A stretch of DNA of 64,000 bases from Lachnoclostridium sp. UBA3262 (GTDB lineage Bacteria; Bacillota; Clostridia; Lachnospirales; Lachnospiraceae), in contig DEUM01000027.1 of assembly GCA_002362575.1 (NCBI GenBank), positions 1 through 64,000 on the forward strand. Reading direction: 5' to 3'. A program made the position numbers and the translations under genes. The first letter of the stretch is position 1. Every line of letters starts with the position of its first letter. This document shows positions 55,160 to 64,000 of the stretch, piece after piece. Below the pieces are notes generated by a model, which worked only from the letters and a program-made list of their open reading frames with translations, was not told where the DNA came from and did no database searches.

Positions 55160-58100
55160 ATGAGCAGGTATATAGAAGAAGGGAAAAGAAAGCCGGTTGG
55201 AATGTATCATCCGAGCTTTGAGCACGACAACTGCGGTATCGGTGCTATTGTAAATATTAAGGGTAAGAAGACACACGATACAGTAAAAAATGCGCTGGAA
55301 ATTGTTGCTAATTTAGAACACCGTGCCGGAAAGGACGGCGAAGGGAAAACCGGAGACGGCGTGGGAATCCTATTACAGATTTCCCACAAATTTTTCAGCA
55401 AGGCAGCGGGAAAGATGGGGATTGACATAGGCGGCGAGCGGGAATACGGCGTCGGCATGTTCTTCTTTCCACAGGACGAGTTAAAGAGAAATCAGGCAAA
55501 GAAGATGTTTGAGACGATTGTGGATAAAGAGGGGCTTGAGTTTCTCGGCTGGCGTGAGGTACCGATTGCACCGGATATCCTTGGTAAGCGTGCCGTAGAA
55601 TGTATGCCGTGTATTATGCAGTGTTTTGTGAAAAAGCCAAAGGATGTAAAAAAAGGTCTAGATTTTGACCGTAAGTTATACATTGCACGCCGTGTTTTTG
55701 AGCAGTCAAATGAAAACACTTATGTAGTTTCCTGCTCATCAAGGACGATTGTGTATAAGGGAATGTTTCTTGTGTCTCAGTTACGGCTGTTCTTTGATGA
55801 TTTGCAGGATGAGGATTATGAATCTGCGATTGCGATTGTACATTCCCGGTTCTCGACGAATACACAGCCAAGCTGGCAGCGTGCTCATCCAAACCGTTTT
55901 ATCGTACATAACGGTGAAATCAATACCATCCGGGGTAATGCTGATAAAATGCTTGCCCGTGAGGAGACGATGGAGTCAGAACAGTTAAAGGGAGAGCTTC
56001 ATAAGGTGCTTCCGGTCATCAACTCGGAGGGTTCGGATTCTGCTATGCTCGACAATACATTGGAGTTTCTTGTCATGAGCGGAATGGAACTTCCTCTGGC
56101 AGTCATGATTACCATACCGGAGCCATGGGCGAACAACCGTTATATCAGCGAAAAGAAAAAAGACTTTTATCAGTATTATGCGACAATGATGGAGCCGTGG
56201 GACGGTCCGGCGTCGATTTTGTTCTCTGACGGTGATATGGTAGGTGCGGTTCTTGACCGGAATGGTCTGCGCCCATCGCGCTATTATATTACGGATGATG
56301 ACCAGTTGATTTTATCTTCCGAGGTCGGCGTCATGCCAATCAGTGAAGAACATGTAGTGAAGAAAGACCGTCTGCGTCCGGGGAAAATGCTTCTTGTCGA
56401 CACGGTAAAGGGGGAGCTTGTAGATGATGATGACTTAAAGGAAACCTACGCTTCCCGGCAGCCATATGGAGAATGGCTTGACAATTATCTGGTGCAGTTA
56501 AAGGATATCCATATTCCAAACCAGAGAGTGGAGCATTATTCCGTGGAGGAGAGGAGAAAGCTTCAGAAGGCATTTGGTTATACCTATGAGGAAGTAAAAA
56601 CGTCTATTCTTCCTATGGCAAAGAACGGCGCTGAGCCGATCGCAGCAATGGGACACGATACCCCGCTTCCGGTACTCAGCCGACAGCCACAGCCGCTTTT
56701 TAACTATTTCCGACAGCGGTTTGCGCAGGTAACAAATCCTCCGATTGACGCAATCCGGGAGGAGGTTGTCACATCCACGTCGGTTTATATCGGCGAGGAC
56801 GGTAATATTTTACATGAGGAACCGGAAAACTGTCAGGTTCTTCGTATACAGAATCCGATATTGACAGATACCGACCTTTTGAAAATTAAAAATATGAACG
56901 TGCCGGGCTTTAAGGCTGGTGTGATTTCGATTCTCTATTATAAAAACACATCGCTGGAAAAGGCGATTGACCGTCTGTATTTAGAGGCGGACCGTGCTTA
57001 TAAAGACGGTGTGAATGTGTTGATTTTATCTGACAGAGGAGTGGATGAAAACCATGTGGCGATTCCTTCTCTGCTTGCAGTATCGGCTATGCAGCAGCAT
57101 TTAGTAAAAACGAAAAAGAGAACAAGGGTGGCGATGATTCTCGAGAGTGCAGAGCCGAGAGAGGTTCATCATTTTGCGACGCTTCTTGGTTATGGCGCTT
57201 GTGCGGTGAATCCTTATCTGGCGCTGGATACGATTAAACGTCTGATTGACTGCGGCATGCTGGATAAAGATTACTATGCGGCTGTCGACGACTACAATAA
57301 TGCGGTGCTTCACGGCATTGTAAAGATTGCTTCCAAAATGGGAATTTCGACGATTCAGTCATATCAGGGTTCCAAGATATTTGAGGCAATCGGAATTTCG
57401 AAAGAAGTAATTAACAGCTATTTTACTGACACGGTTTCCCGTATCGGAGGGATTACCATAAGCGATATTGAAAAGCAGGTGGAAGAACTCCATACAAAGG
57501 CGTTTGATCCACTGGAGCTTGGCAATGATACAACTCTGGATAGTGTGGGAACTCACAAATCGCGAAGTGGAAAGGAAGAGCACCTCTATAATCCGAAGAC
57601 CATTCATCTGCTGCAGCAGGCGACGTGGACGGGGAATTATAAATTGTTTAAGGAGTATTCAAAGGAGATAGATAAGGAAGACCAGTTTATCAACCTGCGC
57701 AGTCTTTTAGGCTTTAAATTTCCGAAAAAGGGAATTCCACTGTCACAGGTAGAAAGTGTAGACAGTATTGTGAAACGGTTTAAGACTGGTGCGATGTCCT
57801 ACGGCTCAATCTCGCAGGAGGCACATGAAACACTGGCAATTGCCATGAATAACCTTCATGGAAAGTCAAACAGCGGTGAGGGTGGAGAGAGTCTGGAGCG
57901 TCTGACGGTTGGAACGGACGGAAAGAACCGCTGCTCAGCAATTAAGCAGGTGGCGTCCGGGCGATTTGGCGTAACGTCACACTATCTGGTCAGTGCAAAG
58001 GAAATTCAGATTAAGATGGCGCAGGGAGCAAAGCCGGGAGAGGGCGGACATCTGCCGGGCGGTAAGGTATATCCATGGATTGCAAAGACAAGGCTTTCCA

Positions 58101-59713
58101 CACCGGGTGTTTCGCTGATATCCCCACCGCCGCACCACGACATTTATTCGATAGAGGATTTGGCACAGCTCATTTACGATTTAAAGAGTGCGAATACAAA
58201 GGCGAGAATATCGGTCAAACTGGTTTCTGAGGCGGGTGTTGGCACAGTCGCCGCCGGCGTTGCAAAAGCGGGTGCAGGAGTCATTCTGATATCCGGATAC
58301 GATGGCGGTACAGGAGCTGCGCCGAGAAGTTCGATTCACAATGCCGGACTCCCGTGGGAGCTTGGACTTGCCGAGACACACCAGACACTGCTTATGAATG
58401 GACTTCGCTCGAAGGTTGTCATTGAGACAGACGGTAAGCTGATGACAGGGCGGGATGTTATGGTAGCGGCATTGCTTGGTGCAGAGGAATACGGCTTTGC
58501 CACAGCGCCACTTGTTACGATGGGATGCGTGATGATGCGTGTCTGTAATCTGGATACCTGTCCGGTCGGTGTAGCGACGCAGAATCCGGAGCTTCGGAAA
58601 CGGTTTAAGGGAAAGCCGGAATATGTAGAGAACTTCATGCGGTTTATCGCGGAAGAAGTTCGGGAGCTTATGGCAAAGCTTGGTGTGAAAAAGCTGGATG
58701 ATATTATCGGACATTCCGAGCTTTTGAAAATTCGCGATGAGGTGGCAGAAGATGACAGGACAGCGAAGCTGGATTTATCACCGATTCTTGACAATCCGTT
58801 TGTAAAGGAAAAGAAGCGGATTTATAACGAGAAGGATGCGTATAACTTTAAGTTAAATAAAACGATAGATGAAAAGATTTTCTTGAAAAAATTTGAAAAA
58901 GCGCTGGAGACCGGGGAAAAGGCAAAGATTCGTGTAAAGGTATCGAATATTGACCGGGCGCTGGGAACGATACTCGGCTCAGAGATTACTGAAAAGCTGG
59001 GCGACGACGTTCCGCAGGATACATTTTCCATTGAGTGTACGGGAAGCGGCGGGCAGAGCTTCGGGGCATTTATTCCGAAAGGACTGACACTGGAGCTGAT
59101 TGGTGACAGCAATGATTATTTTGGAAAGGGGCTGTCCGGTGGAAAGCTGATTGTATATCCGCCAAAGGATGTCCAGTATAAACCGGAGGAGAATATTGTT
59201 ATTGGTAATGTGGCACTGTACGGTGCGACAAGTGGGGAGGCGTACATTAACGGAGTTGCCGGAGAACGGTTCTGCGTGCGAAATTCCGGCGCCAATGCGG
59301 TTGTCGAGGGCGTTGGCGACCATGGATGCGAATACATGACGGGCGGCTGTGTCGTCATACTGGGACAGACAGGGAAAAACTTTGCAGCCGGCATGAGCGG
59401 AGGTATCGCATATGTGCTGGATGAAAACAGCGACCTTTACCTGAAGTTAAATAAAGAACTGGTATCCTCCAATGCAGTGACCGATAAGTATGACGTAATG
59501 CAGTTAAAGGACATGATTCGGGCTCATGTAGAAGCGACAAACTCAGAAAGAGGAATTGAAATTCTTGAGCATTTTAGTGAATATCTGCCAAAGTTTAAGA
59601 AAATTATTCCGCATGACTATCAGGCAATGCTTCAGAGGATTGCCAAGATGGAAGAAAAGGGTATGAGTAACGAACAGGCGCAGATTGAAGCATTTTATCA
59701 GTTAAAAAAGTAG
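55160..59713 (+). CDS. gltB: Glutamate synthase, large subunit
   Basis: This ammonia-assimilating enzyme turns glutamine plus 2-oxoglutarate into two glutamates, using electrons from GltD. The 1517-aa protein has an N-terminal class II amidotransferase whose nucleophile is Cys25 in 'HDNCGIGAIV', so the first 24 residues are a propeptide. The central and FMN-binding synthase domains hold 'GEGGESLERL' and 'GGTGAAPRSSIHNAG', with 3Fe-4S cluster cysteines in 'CVMMRVCNLDTCPVGV'. A C-terminal beta-helix of GXXGXXXG repeats follows. It is full length, with gltD 15 nt downstream. Confidence 0.97.
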   Translation: MSRYIEEGKRKPVGMYHPSFEHDNCGIGAIVNIKGKKTHDTVKNALEIVANLEHRAGKDGEGKTGDGVGILLQISHKFFSKAAGKMGIDIGGEREYGVGMFFFPQDELKRNQAKKMFETIVDKEGLEFLGWREVPIAPDILGKRAVECMPCIMQCFVKKPKDVKKGLDFDRKLYIARRVFEQSNENTYVVSCSSRTIVYKGMFLVSQLRLFFDDLQDEDYESAIAIVHSRFSTNTQPSWQRAHPNRFIVHNGEINTIRGNADKMLAREETMESEQLKGELHKVLPVINSEGSDSAMLDNTLEFLVMSGMELPLAVMITIPEPWANNRYISEKKKDFYQYYATMMEPWDGPASILFSDGDMVGAVLDRNGLRPSRYYITDDDQLILSSEVGVMPISEEHVVKKDRLRPGKMLLVDTVKGELVDDDDLKETYASRQPYGEWLDNYLVQLKDIHIPNQRVEHYSVEERRKLQKAFGYTYEEVKTSILPMAKNGAEPIAAMGHDTPLPVLSRQPQPLFNYFRQRFAQVTNPPIDAIREEVVTSTSVYIGEDGNILHEEPENCQVLRIQNPILTDTDLLKIKNMNVPGFKAGVISILYYKNTSLEKAIDRLYLEADRAYKDGVNVLILSDRGVDENHVAIPSLLAVSAMQQHLVKTKKRTRVAMILESAEPREVHHFATLLGYGACAVNPYLALDTIKRLIDCGMLDKDYYAAVDDYNNAVLHGIVKIASKMGISTIQSYQGSKIFEAIGISKEVINSYFTDTVSRIGGITISDIEKQVEELHTKAFDPLELGNDTTLDSVGTHKSRSGKEEHLYNPKTIHLLQQATWTGNYKLFKEYSKEIDKEDQFINLRSLLGFKFPKKGIPLSQVESVDSIVKRFKTGAMSYGSISQEAHETLAIAMNNLHGKSNSGEGGESLERLTVGTDGKNRCSAIKQVASGRFGVTSHYLVSAKEIQIKMAQGAKPGEGGHLPGGKVYPWIAKTRLSTPGVSLISPPPHHDIYSIEDLAQLIYDLKSANTKARISVKLVSEAGVGTVAAGVAKAGAGVILISGYDGGTGAAPRSSIHNAGLPWELGLAETHQTLLMNGLRSKVVIETDGKLMTGRDVMVAALLGAEEYGFATAPLVTMGCVMMRVCNLDTCPVGVATQNPELRKRFKGKPEYVENFMRFIAEEVRELMAKLGVKKLDDIIGHSELLKIRDEVAEDDRTAKLDLSPILDNPFVKEKKRIYNEKDAYNFKLNKTIDEKIFLKKFEKALETGEKAKIRVKVSNIDRALGTILGSEITEKLGDDVPQDTFSIECTGSGGQSFGAFIPKGLTLELIGDSNDYFGKGLSGGKLIVYPPKDVQYKPEENIVIGNVALYGATSGEAYINGVAGERFCVRNSGANAVVEGVGDHGCEYMTGGCVVILGQTGKNFAAGMSGGIAYVLDENSDLYLKLNKELVSSNAVTDKYDVMQLKDMIRAHVEATNSERGIEILEHFSEYLPKFKKIIPHDYQAMLQRIAKMEEKGMSNEQAQIEAFYQLKK

Positions 59714-59728
59714 AAAGGATGGAATACT

Positions 59729-61210
59729 ATGGGTAAACCGACTGGCTTTTTAGATTATGAGCGGCAGGCGAATACAGAAATACCGCCGCTTGAACGAATT
59801 AAAAATTTTGAAGAATTTCATGTACCAATGGGTGAGGAGGAACGGCGTGTACAGGCGTCCCGATGTATGGAATGTGGAGTTCCGTTCTGTCAGTCCGGCA
59901 TGATGATTGGCGGCATGGCTTCCGGCTGTCCGCTGAACAATATGTGTCCGGAATGGAATGATTTGCTGTATATTGGCAGCTATGAACAGGCATTGGGAAG
60001 GCTGTTAAAGACGAATAATTTTCCGGAATTTACTTCCCGCGTCTGTCCGGCACCGTGTGAGGCGGCATGTACCTGCGGACTGAATGATTCTCCGGTTACG
60101 ATTAAAGAAAATGAAAATGCAATTATTGAATATGGATATGAAAATGGGCTGATGGAGCCTCAGCCGCCGAAGGTCAGAACAGGTAAAAAGGTAGCGATTG
60201 TCGGTTCCGGGCCTTCCGGTCTTGCCGCTGCAGACCAGCTGAATAAACGCGGACACAGTGTAACGGTATTTGAGAGGGAGGATTATCCGGGCGGACTGCT
60301 TATGTATGGCATCCCGAATATGAAACTTGACAAATCTGTAATTGAACGTAAAATAAAAGTAATGGAAGCGGAGGGCGTTGTCTTTAAGACAAACGTGAAT
60401 GTCGGCGTTGATATCAAGGCGGAAACGCTTCGAAAGGAGTATGACAGGGTAATTCTGACGTGCGGTGCTTCGAATCCAAGAGACATTAAAGCACCGGGAA
60501 GGGATGCAAAGGGAATTTATTTTGCCGTTGATTATTTAAAGCGCGTCACAAAGCATCTCCGAAACCCGGAGTACAAAGACTATATTGACACAAAAGGAAA
60601 AAATGTTCTAGTCATCGGAGGCGGTGATACAGGAAACGATTGTGTCGGTTCTTCCATACGGCAAGGGGCAAAGAGTGTAGTCCAGCTTGAGATGATGCCA
60701 GAGCCTCCAAAGGGGCGTGCCGATGACAATCCGTGGCCGGAGTGGCCGAAGGTGTTAAAAACCGATTATGGCCAGCAGGAAGCGATTGCCGTATTTGGCA
60801 GTGATCCGCGTATTTATGAAACTACGGTTAAGGAGTTCATAAAGGATAAGGCGGGAAATGTAAAGCAAGTGGTATGCGTGAAGCTGGACTGGAAAAAGGA
60901 TGAAAAGACAGGGCGCATGTCGATGAGTGAGATTCCGGGAAGTGAGTATGTTCTGGATGTGGACTTTGTATTTATTGCAGCTGGTTTCCTTGGCTCGGAA
61001 GAATATGTGACGAAGGACTTTGGCGTTTCCCTGACAGAGCGCACGAATGTACAGACGAAACAGGGGCAGTATAGTACAAGCGAAGCCGGCGTTTTTACTG
61101 CCGGTGACATGCATCGAGGTCAGTCCCTTGTTGTATGGGCCATTCGTGAAGGACGCGAGGCGGCGAAAGAAGTAGATAAGGATTTGATGGGGTATACGAA
61201 CCTGAATTAG
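59729..61210 (+). CDS. gltD: Glutamate synthase, small subunit
   Basis: GltD passes NADPH electrons through FAD and two 4Fe-4S clusters to GltB. The 493-aa protein has N-terminal cluster cysteines in 'SRCMECGVPFCQSG' and 'CPAPCEAACTCG', the FAD loop 'VAIVGSGPSGLAAADQL' and the NADP loop 'VLVIGGGDTGNDC', plus 'GVFTAGDMHRGQSLV'. It forms the gltBD operon and ends 20 nt before a terminator. Confidence 0.96.
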   Translation: MGKPTGFLDYERQANTEIPPLERIKNFEEFHVPMGEEERRVQASRCMECGVPFCQSGMMIGGMASGCPLNNMCPEWNDLLYIGSYEQALGRLLKTNNFPEFTSRVCPAPCEAACTCGLNDSPVTIKENENAIIEYGYENGLMEPQPPKVRTGKKVAIVGSGPSGLAAADQLNKRGHSVTVFEREDYPGGLLMYGIPNMKLDKSVIERKIKVMEAEGVVFKTNVNVGVDIKAETLRKEYDRVILTCGASNPRDIKAPGRDAKGIYFAVDYLKRVTKHLRNPEYKDYIDTKGKNVLVIGGGDTGNDCVGSSIRQGAKSVVQLEMMPEPPKGRADDNPWPEWPKVLKTDYGQQEAIAVFGSDPRIYETTVKEFIKDKAGNVKQVVCVKLDWKKDEKTGRMSMSEIPGSEYVLDVDFVFIAAGFLGSEEYVTKDFGVSLTERTNVQTKQGQYSTSEAGVFTAGDMHRGQSLVVWAIREGREAAKEVDKDLMGYTNLN

Positions 61211-61229
61211 CTTTTGGATGAAAGTATTT

Positions 61230-61261
61230 CCGGCGGTGCTTGTTGGGCACCGTCGGTTTTT
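61230..61261 (+). terminator. Terminator hairpin between gltD and glnA
   Basis: ccggcggtgc (61230-61239) pairs with gcaccgtcgg (61247-61256), a 10-bp stem with one g.t wobble, followed by five Ts. It sits only about 10 nt before the glnA ribosome site, so it can end gltBD and can also work as an attenuator in front of glnA. Confidence 0.85.
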
Positions 61262-61281
61262 GAGGAAAGGAGAACGATACT

Positions 61282-62595
61282 ATGACACATTTTACGAGGG
61301 AAGATATTATCCGGATGGTCGAGGAGGAGGACGTAGAATTTATCCGGCTACAGTTTGTCGATACATTTGGCAATCTGAAAAATATGGCGGTTACGTCTAG
61401 ACAGATAGACGAGGTACTGGATAACCGATGTACGTTTGACGGCGCTGCGATAAAGGGCTTTAACACAACGGATGTAGATGAGCTTGTGCTTGTGCCGGAT
61501 TTAGATTCCTTTGCCATCTTCCCATGGCGTCCGCAGAGAGGGCGTGTGGCAAGGTTTATCTGTGATGTGCAGCATCCGGACGGCACGCCGTTTATAGCAG
61601 ATTCCAGACATATTTTGTGCGAGGAAATTAAAAAAGCGGCAGAGGAAGGCTATACTTTGCAGGTAGGACCGGAATCGGAATTTTTCCTGTTTGATACGGC
61701 GGAAGACGGTTCTCCGACGACAGAAACCGGGGAAAAGGGAAGCTTTTTTGATATAGGGCCTGTCGATATGGGAGAAAACGCAAGAAGGGATATTGTGCTC
61801 TCGCTGGAGGAGATGGGACTTGACATTAAATCTTCTTATCACTCAAATGAGAGTGCACAGCATCATATTGCCCTTGGGTTTGCCGATGGGCTTCAGGCGG
61901 CAGATAACGTCATGACGTATAAGCTGGCTGTCCGTACCGTGGCAAAAAGGCATGGTCTTCACGCTACCTTCATGCCAAAGCCGAATTATGGAAAGAAGGG
62001 TTCCGGCATGTTCTTCCATATGTTTTTGTGTAAGGACGGGAAAAATATTTTTGGCGATTCGGGGGATGAACATGGGTTAAGCAAGGAGGCCTATTATTTT
62101 ATGGCAGGTATTATGCGCCATATTAAGGGTATGACGTTAATCAATAACCCGATTATCAATTCCTATAAACGGCTGGTGCCGGGGTATAACGCACCTGTCA
62201 ATATTAGCTGGTCAAGGAAGAACCGTACCCCGCTGATGCGGATTACAAGCACCGGAGTTTTTGGGCCGCGCATTGTCCTGCAGAGTCCGGACGGCGCCTG
62301 CAACCCATATCTTGTCCTTGCCGGATGTCTGGCTGCCGGACTGGAGGGCATCCGAAATCAGATTGAGCCTCCTGCCAGTCTGGATGAAATGACAGAGGAC
62401 AATGACATAGATTTTGATATTCTGCCACGCACTCTTATGGAATCCATCCAGAAATTTGAGCAGGACAGTTTTCTTCAAAATGTTTACGGAGAACAGTTGT
62501 CACAGATTCTGATTTCCAAGAAAAAAGATGAGTGGAATCAGTTTTGCGAACAGGTAACTGCGTGGGAAGTCGAGAAATATCTGGACCGGATTTAG
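61282..62595 (+). CDS. glnA: Glutamine synthetase type I
   Basis: This enzyme makes glutamine from glutamate, ammonia and ATP. The 437-aa length and absence of an adenylylation-type tail motif fit the GSI-alpha form of Firmicutes. Signatures are 'FIRLQFVDTFGNLKN' (18-32), 'GPESEFFLFD', 'HHIALGFADG' with the active-site region, and 'NPYLVLAG'. Ribosome site aaaggag lies 9 nt before ATG. An ANTAR regulator gene follows after 7 nt. Confidence 0.96.
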   Translation: MTHFTREDIIRMVEEEDVEFIRLQFVDTFGNLKNMAVTSRQIDEVLDNRCTFDGAAIKGFNTTDVDELVLVPDLDSFAIFPWRPQRGRVARFICDVQHPDGTPFIADSRHILCEEIKKAAEEGYTLQVGPESEFFLFDTAEDGSPTTETGEKGSFFDIGPVDMGENARRDIVLSLEEMGLDIKSSYHSNESAQHHIALGFADGLQAADNVMTYKLAVRTVAKRHGLHATFMPKPNYGKKGSGMFFHMFLCKDGKNIFGDSGDEHGLSKEAYYFMAGIMRHIKGMTLINNPIINSYKRLVPGYNAPVNISWSRKNRTPLMRITSTGVFGPRIVLQSPDGACNPYLVLAGCLAAGLEGIRNQIEPPASLDEMTEDNDIDFDILPRTLMESIQKFEQDSFLQNVYGEQLSQILISKKKDEWNQFCEQVTAWEVEKYLDRI

Positions 62596-62602
62596 AGGTA
62601 AG

Positions 62603-63160
62603 GTGAGAATCATAGTACGGATTATAATTGCATTTTCTAAATTGGAGGATGCAAAAAAAATAAAAAATGTTTTGAACCGCCACGGATATGATGATATACT
62701 GGCATGTAACAGTGCATCTCAGGCCATTGCAGAAGCGAATGAAAGTGACTGCGGCATTGTGCTGTGCGGATACCGTCTGCCCGATATGTATTATCTGGAG
62801 TTGTATGGCTATCTGCCAAGAGAATTTTCGATGCTTCTGATAGCCTCTCCTGCCAAGATACAGGAATGTGAGAGCGGAAATATTATGTGTCTTTCTATGC
62901 CCTTTCATTCTCATGAGCTGGTTAGTACGATAGAAACCATGATACTGAATCTGACCGGAACAGGGCGGAGGATAAAAAGAGGACAGGCAAGAAAACGCTC
63001 GGAAAAGGAGCAGAAGACAATTGAAAAAGCAAAAACGCTTTTAATGGAGCGAAACCATCTGTCGGAGAGTGAAGCACATAAATATATACAGAAGTTAAGT
63101 ATGGATAGTGGAAATACGCTTGTAGAGACGGCAGAAATGCTGTTAGCGTTTGACGAATAG
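62603..63160 (+). CDS. ANTAR-domain RNA-binding regulator
   Basis: This 185-aa protein has an N-terminal receiver-like domain (about 5-115) and a C-terminal ANTAR domain with 'EKAKTLLMERNHLSESEAH' followed by 'AEMLLAFDE'. ANTAR proteins act as antiterminators by binding RNA hexaloop hairpins. The usual phospho-acceptor Asp is not in place ('IVLCGYRLPD'), so it is probably a pseudo-receiver controlled by ligand or protein binding. glnA-linked ANTAR proteins are known in clostridia. The start is unclear: GTG 62603 overlaps its own aaggtgag-like site, and an ATA at 62612 is better spaced. Confidence 0.85.
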   Translation: MRIIVRIIIAFSKLEDAKKIKNVLNRHGYDDILACNSASQAIAEANESDCGIVLCGYRLPDMYYLELYGYLPREFSMLLIASPAKIQECESGNIMCLSMPFHSHELVSTIETMILNLTGTGRRIKRGQARKRSEKEQKTIEKAKTLLMERNHLSESEAHKYIQKLSMDSGNTLVETAEMLLAFDE

Positions 63161-63190
63161 AGCTCCCTTGAGGGGGAAAAGGAGGATAGT

Positions 63191-64000
63191 GTGAAAATGG
63201 AGGCATATCTAATACTGGAGGACGGAACAAAGTTTACCGGTAAGAGCATAGGAAGTACAAGGGAGGTAATCAGTGAGATTGTTTTCAATACTTCCATGAC
63301 CGGCTATCTTGAGGTGCTGACAGATCCGAGCTATGCAGGACAGGCAGTTGTCATGACCTATCCGCTGATCGGGAACTACGGTATCTGCCGAAAGGATATG
63401 GAAGGGAAGGTTTCTCATACGGATGGCTTTATTGTCCGGGAACTGTCAAGGCTTGCCAGTAATTTTCGCAATGAACAGAGTGTGCAGGATTTTCTTATAG
63501 AACAGGATATTCCCGGAATCGAGGGGATTGACACAAGGGCTCTTACAAAAATTTTGCGGGAAAAGGGTACGATGAACGGAATGATAACGACGAAGGAGCC
63601 TTCGGATATGGAGTCCGTTCTGGAAAAAATCAAAGAATATAAAGTCCGGGGTGTTGTCCGTAAAGTGACAACAACAGAAGTAATATCTTATAAGCCGGGT
63701 GATTTAGATACGGATAGCAACGTTCCGGCGACAAAGAAGGTTGCTATTCTTGACGTTGGGACAAAGTTTAATATTGCCAGATGTTTGCTAAAGAGGGGCT
63801 GTGAGGTAACCATTTTTCCGTCTTACACACAGGCAGAGGAAATGTTAGCTATACATCCGGACGGCATTATGCTGACGAACGGACCGGGTGATCCGAAGGA
63901 GTGTACGGAGGTTATTTCGGAGTTAAAGAAGCTGTATCAATCGGATATACCAATTTTTGCTATCTGTCTCGGACACCAGCTTATGGCACTGGCAAATGGA
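63191..64000 (+). CDS. carA: Carbamoyl-phosphate synthase small subunit (5' part)
   Basis: CarA removes the amide of glutamine to feed ammonia to CarB for carbamoyl phosphate, used for arginine and pyrimidines. The 270 codons present cover the N-terminal domain ('MTGYLEVLTDPSYAGQ') and the start of the amidotransferase domain up to the nucleophile Cys in 'FAICLGHQLMALANG' . The gene is cut by the window end. ggagg 5 nt before GTG 63191 favours that start over ATG 63197. Confidence 0.95.
   Translation, partial: MKMEAYLILEDGTKFTGKSIGSTREVISEIVFNTSMTGYLEVLTDPSYAGQAVVMTYPLIGNYGICRKDMEGKVSHTDGFIVRELSRLASNFRNEQSVQDFLIEQDIPGIEGIDTRALTKILREKGTMNGMITTKEPSDMESVLEKIKEYKVRGVVRKVTTTEVISYKPGDLDTDSNVPATKKVAILDVGTKFNIARCLLKRGCEVTIFPSYTQAEEMLAIHPDGIMLTNGPGDPKECTEVISELKKLYQSDIPIFAICLGHQLMALANG

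Noticed and set aside
1..64000. CRISPR arrays, insertion sequences, prophage or integrase genes, toxin-antitoxin pairs
   Set aside because: No regularly spaced repeats, transposase or integrase motifs were seen; the XRE/DUF2975 pair does not look like a toxin-antitoxin system.

Overview
The window reads as chromosome from a Gram-positive, anaerobic Firmicute of the Lachnospiraceae type. The signs are strong GGAGG ribosome-binding sites, class Clostridia gene families (DUF1836, DUF4321, DUF2975 with a small XRE regulator, DegV), a group II ECF-type vitamin importer, a GerMN sporulation-type lipoprotein, the dnaG-rpoD-trmK order, and an ANTAR regulator next to glnA. I cannot name the genus. I saw no phage, insertion sequence, CRISPR array or clear pseudogene. 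Most of the window is densely packed core metabolism, with a few accessory islands.

Layout. 1-2311: two tandem BspA-like leucine-rich-repeat surface proteins. 2381-8314: arginine biosynthesis, with argG divergent from argCJBD. 8427-15940: a small membrane transporter, then a run of comEA, a two-component system, a GerMN lipoprotein, comEC and holA. 15972-17448: tRNA-Ser(CGA) and an L,D-transpeptidase. 17467-25126: a divergent pair of transcription units with a sirtuin, two secreted basic-tailed proteins (PQQ-propeller and DUF4430), an anchored DUF4430 protein and a complete ECF transporter (T, fused A-A, S). This is probably a cobalamin-like capture and uptake system and is the most interesting locus here. 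25179-31042: degV, a small acidic-tail membrane protein, pcrA, a DUF1836 regulator and the rlmD rRNA methyltransferase. 31138-38506: a giant propeller-sensor HD-GYP protein, a stand-alone HD protein, a zinc phospholipase C-like protein, pgeF, queH, apbE and a DUF4321 protein. 38727-41313: an accessory operon of two unrecognised membrane proteins, a DUF2975 protein and a small XRE regulator, behind a promoter flanked by twin operators. 41489-50822: dgt, dnaG, rpoD, trmK, a TGS/uridine-kinase fusion, the RNase P RNA, a YfbR-like HD protein and a long M29-type aminopeptidase. 50853-55019: purE, dacF, a metallophosphoesterase and scpAB. 55160-64000: gltB, gltD, glnA, an ANTAR regulator and the start of carA.

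How the genes fit together. The arginine genes at the left end and the glutamate, glutamine and carbamoyl-phosphate genes at the right end are linked parts of nitrogen metabolism. Both gltB and glnA have an intrinsic-terminator hairpin just before their ribosome-binding site. Glutamine synthetase is followed directly by an ANTAR (RNA-binding antiterminator) protein, which suggests nitrogen control by attenuation. I judged promoters by spacing and similarity to the sigma-A consensus. I judged all functions by motif and family recognition, with no database search.
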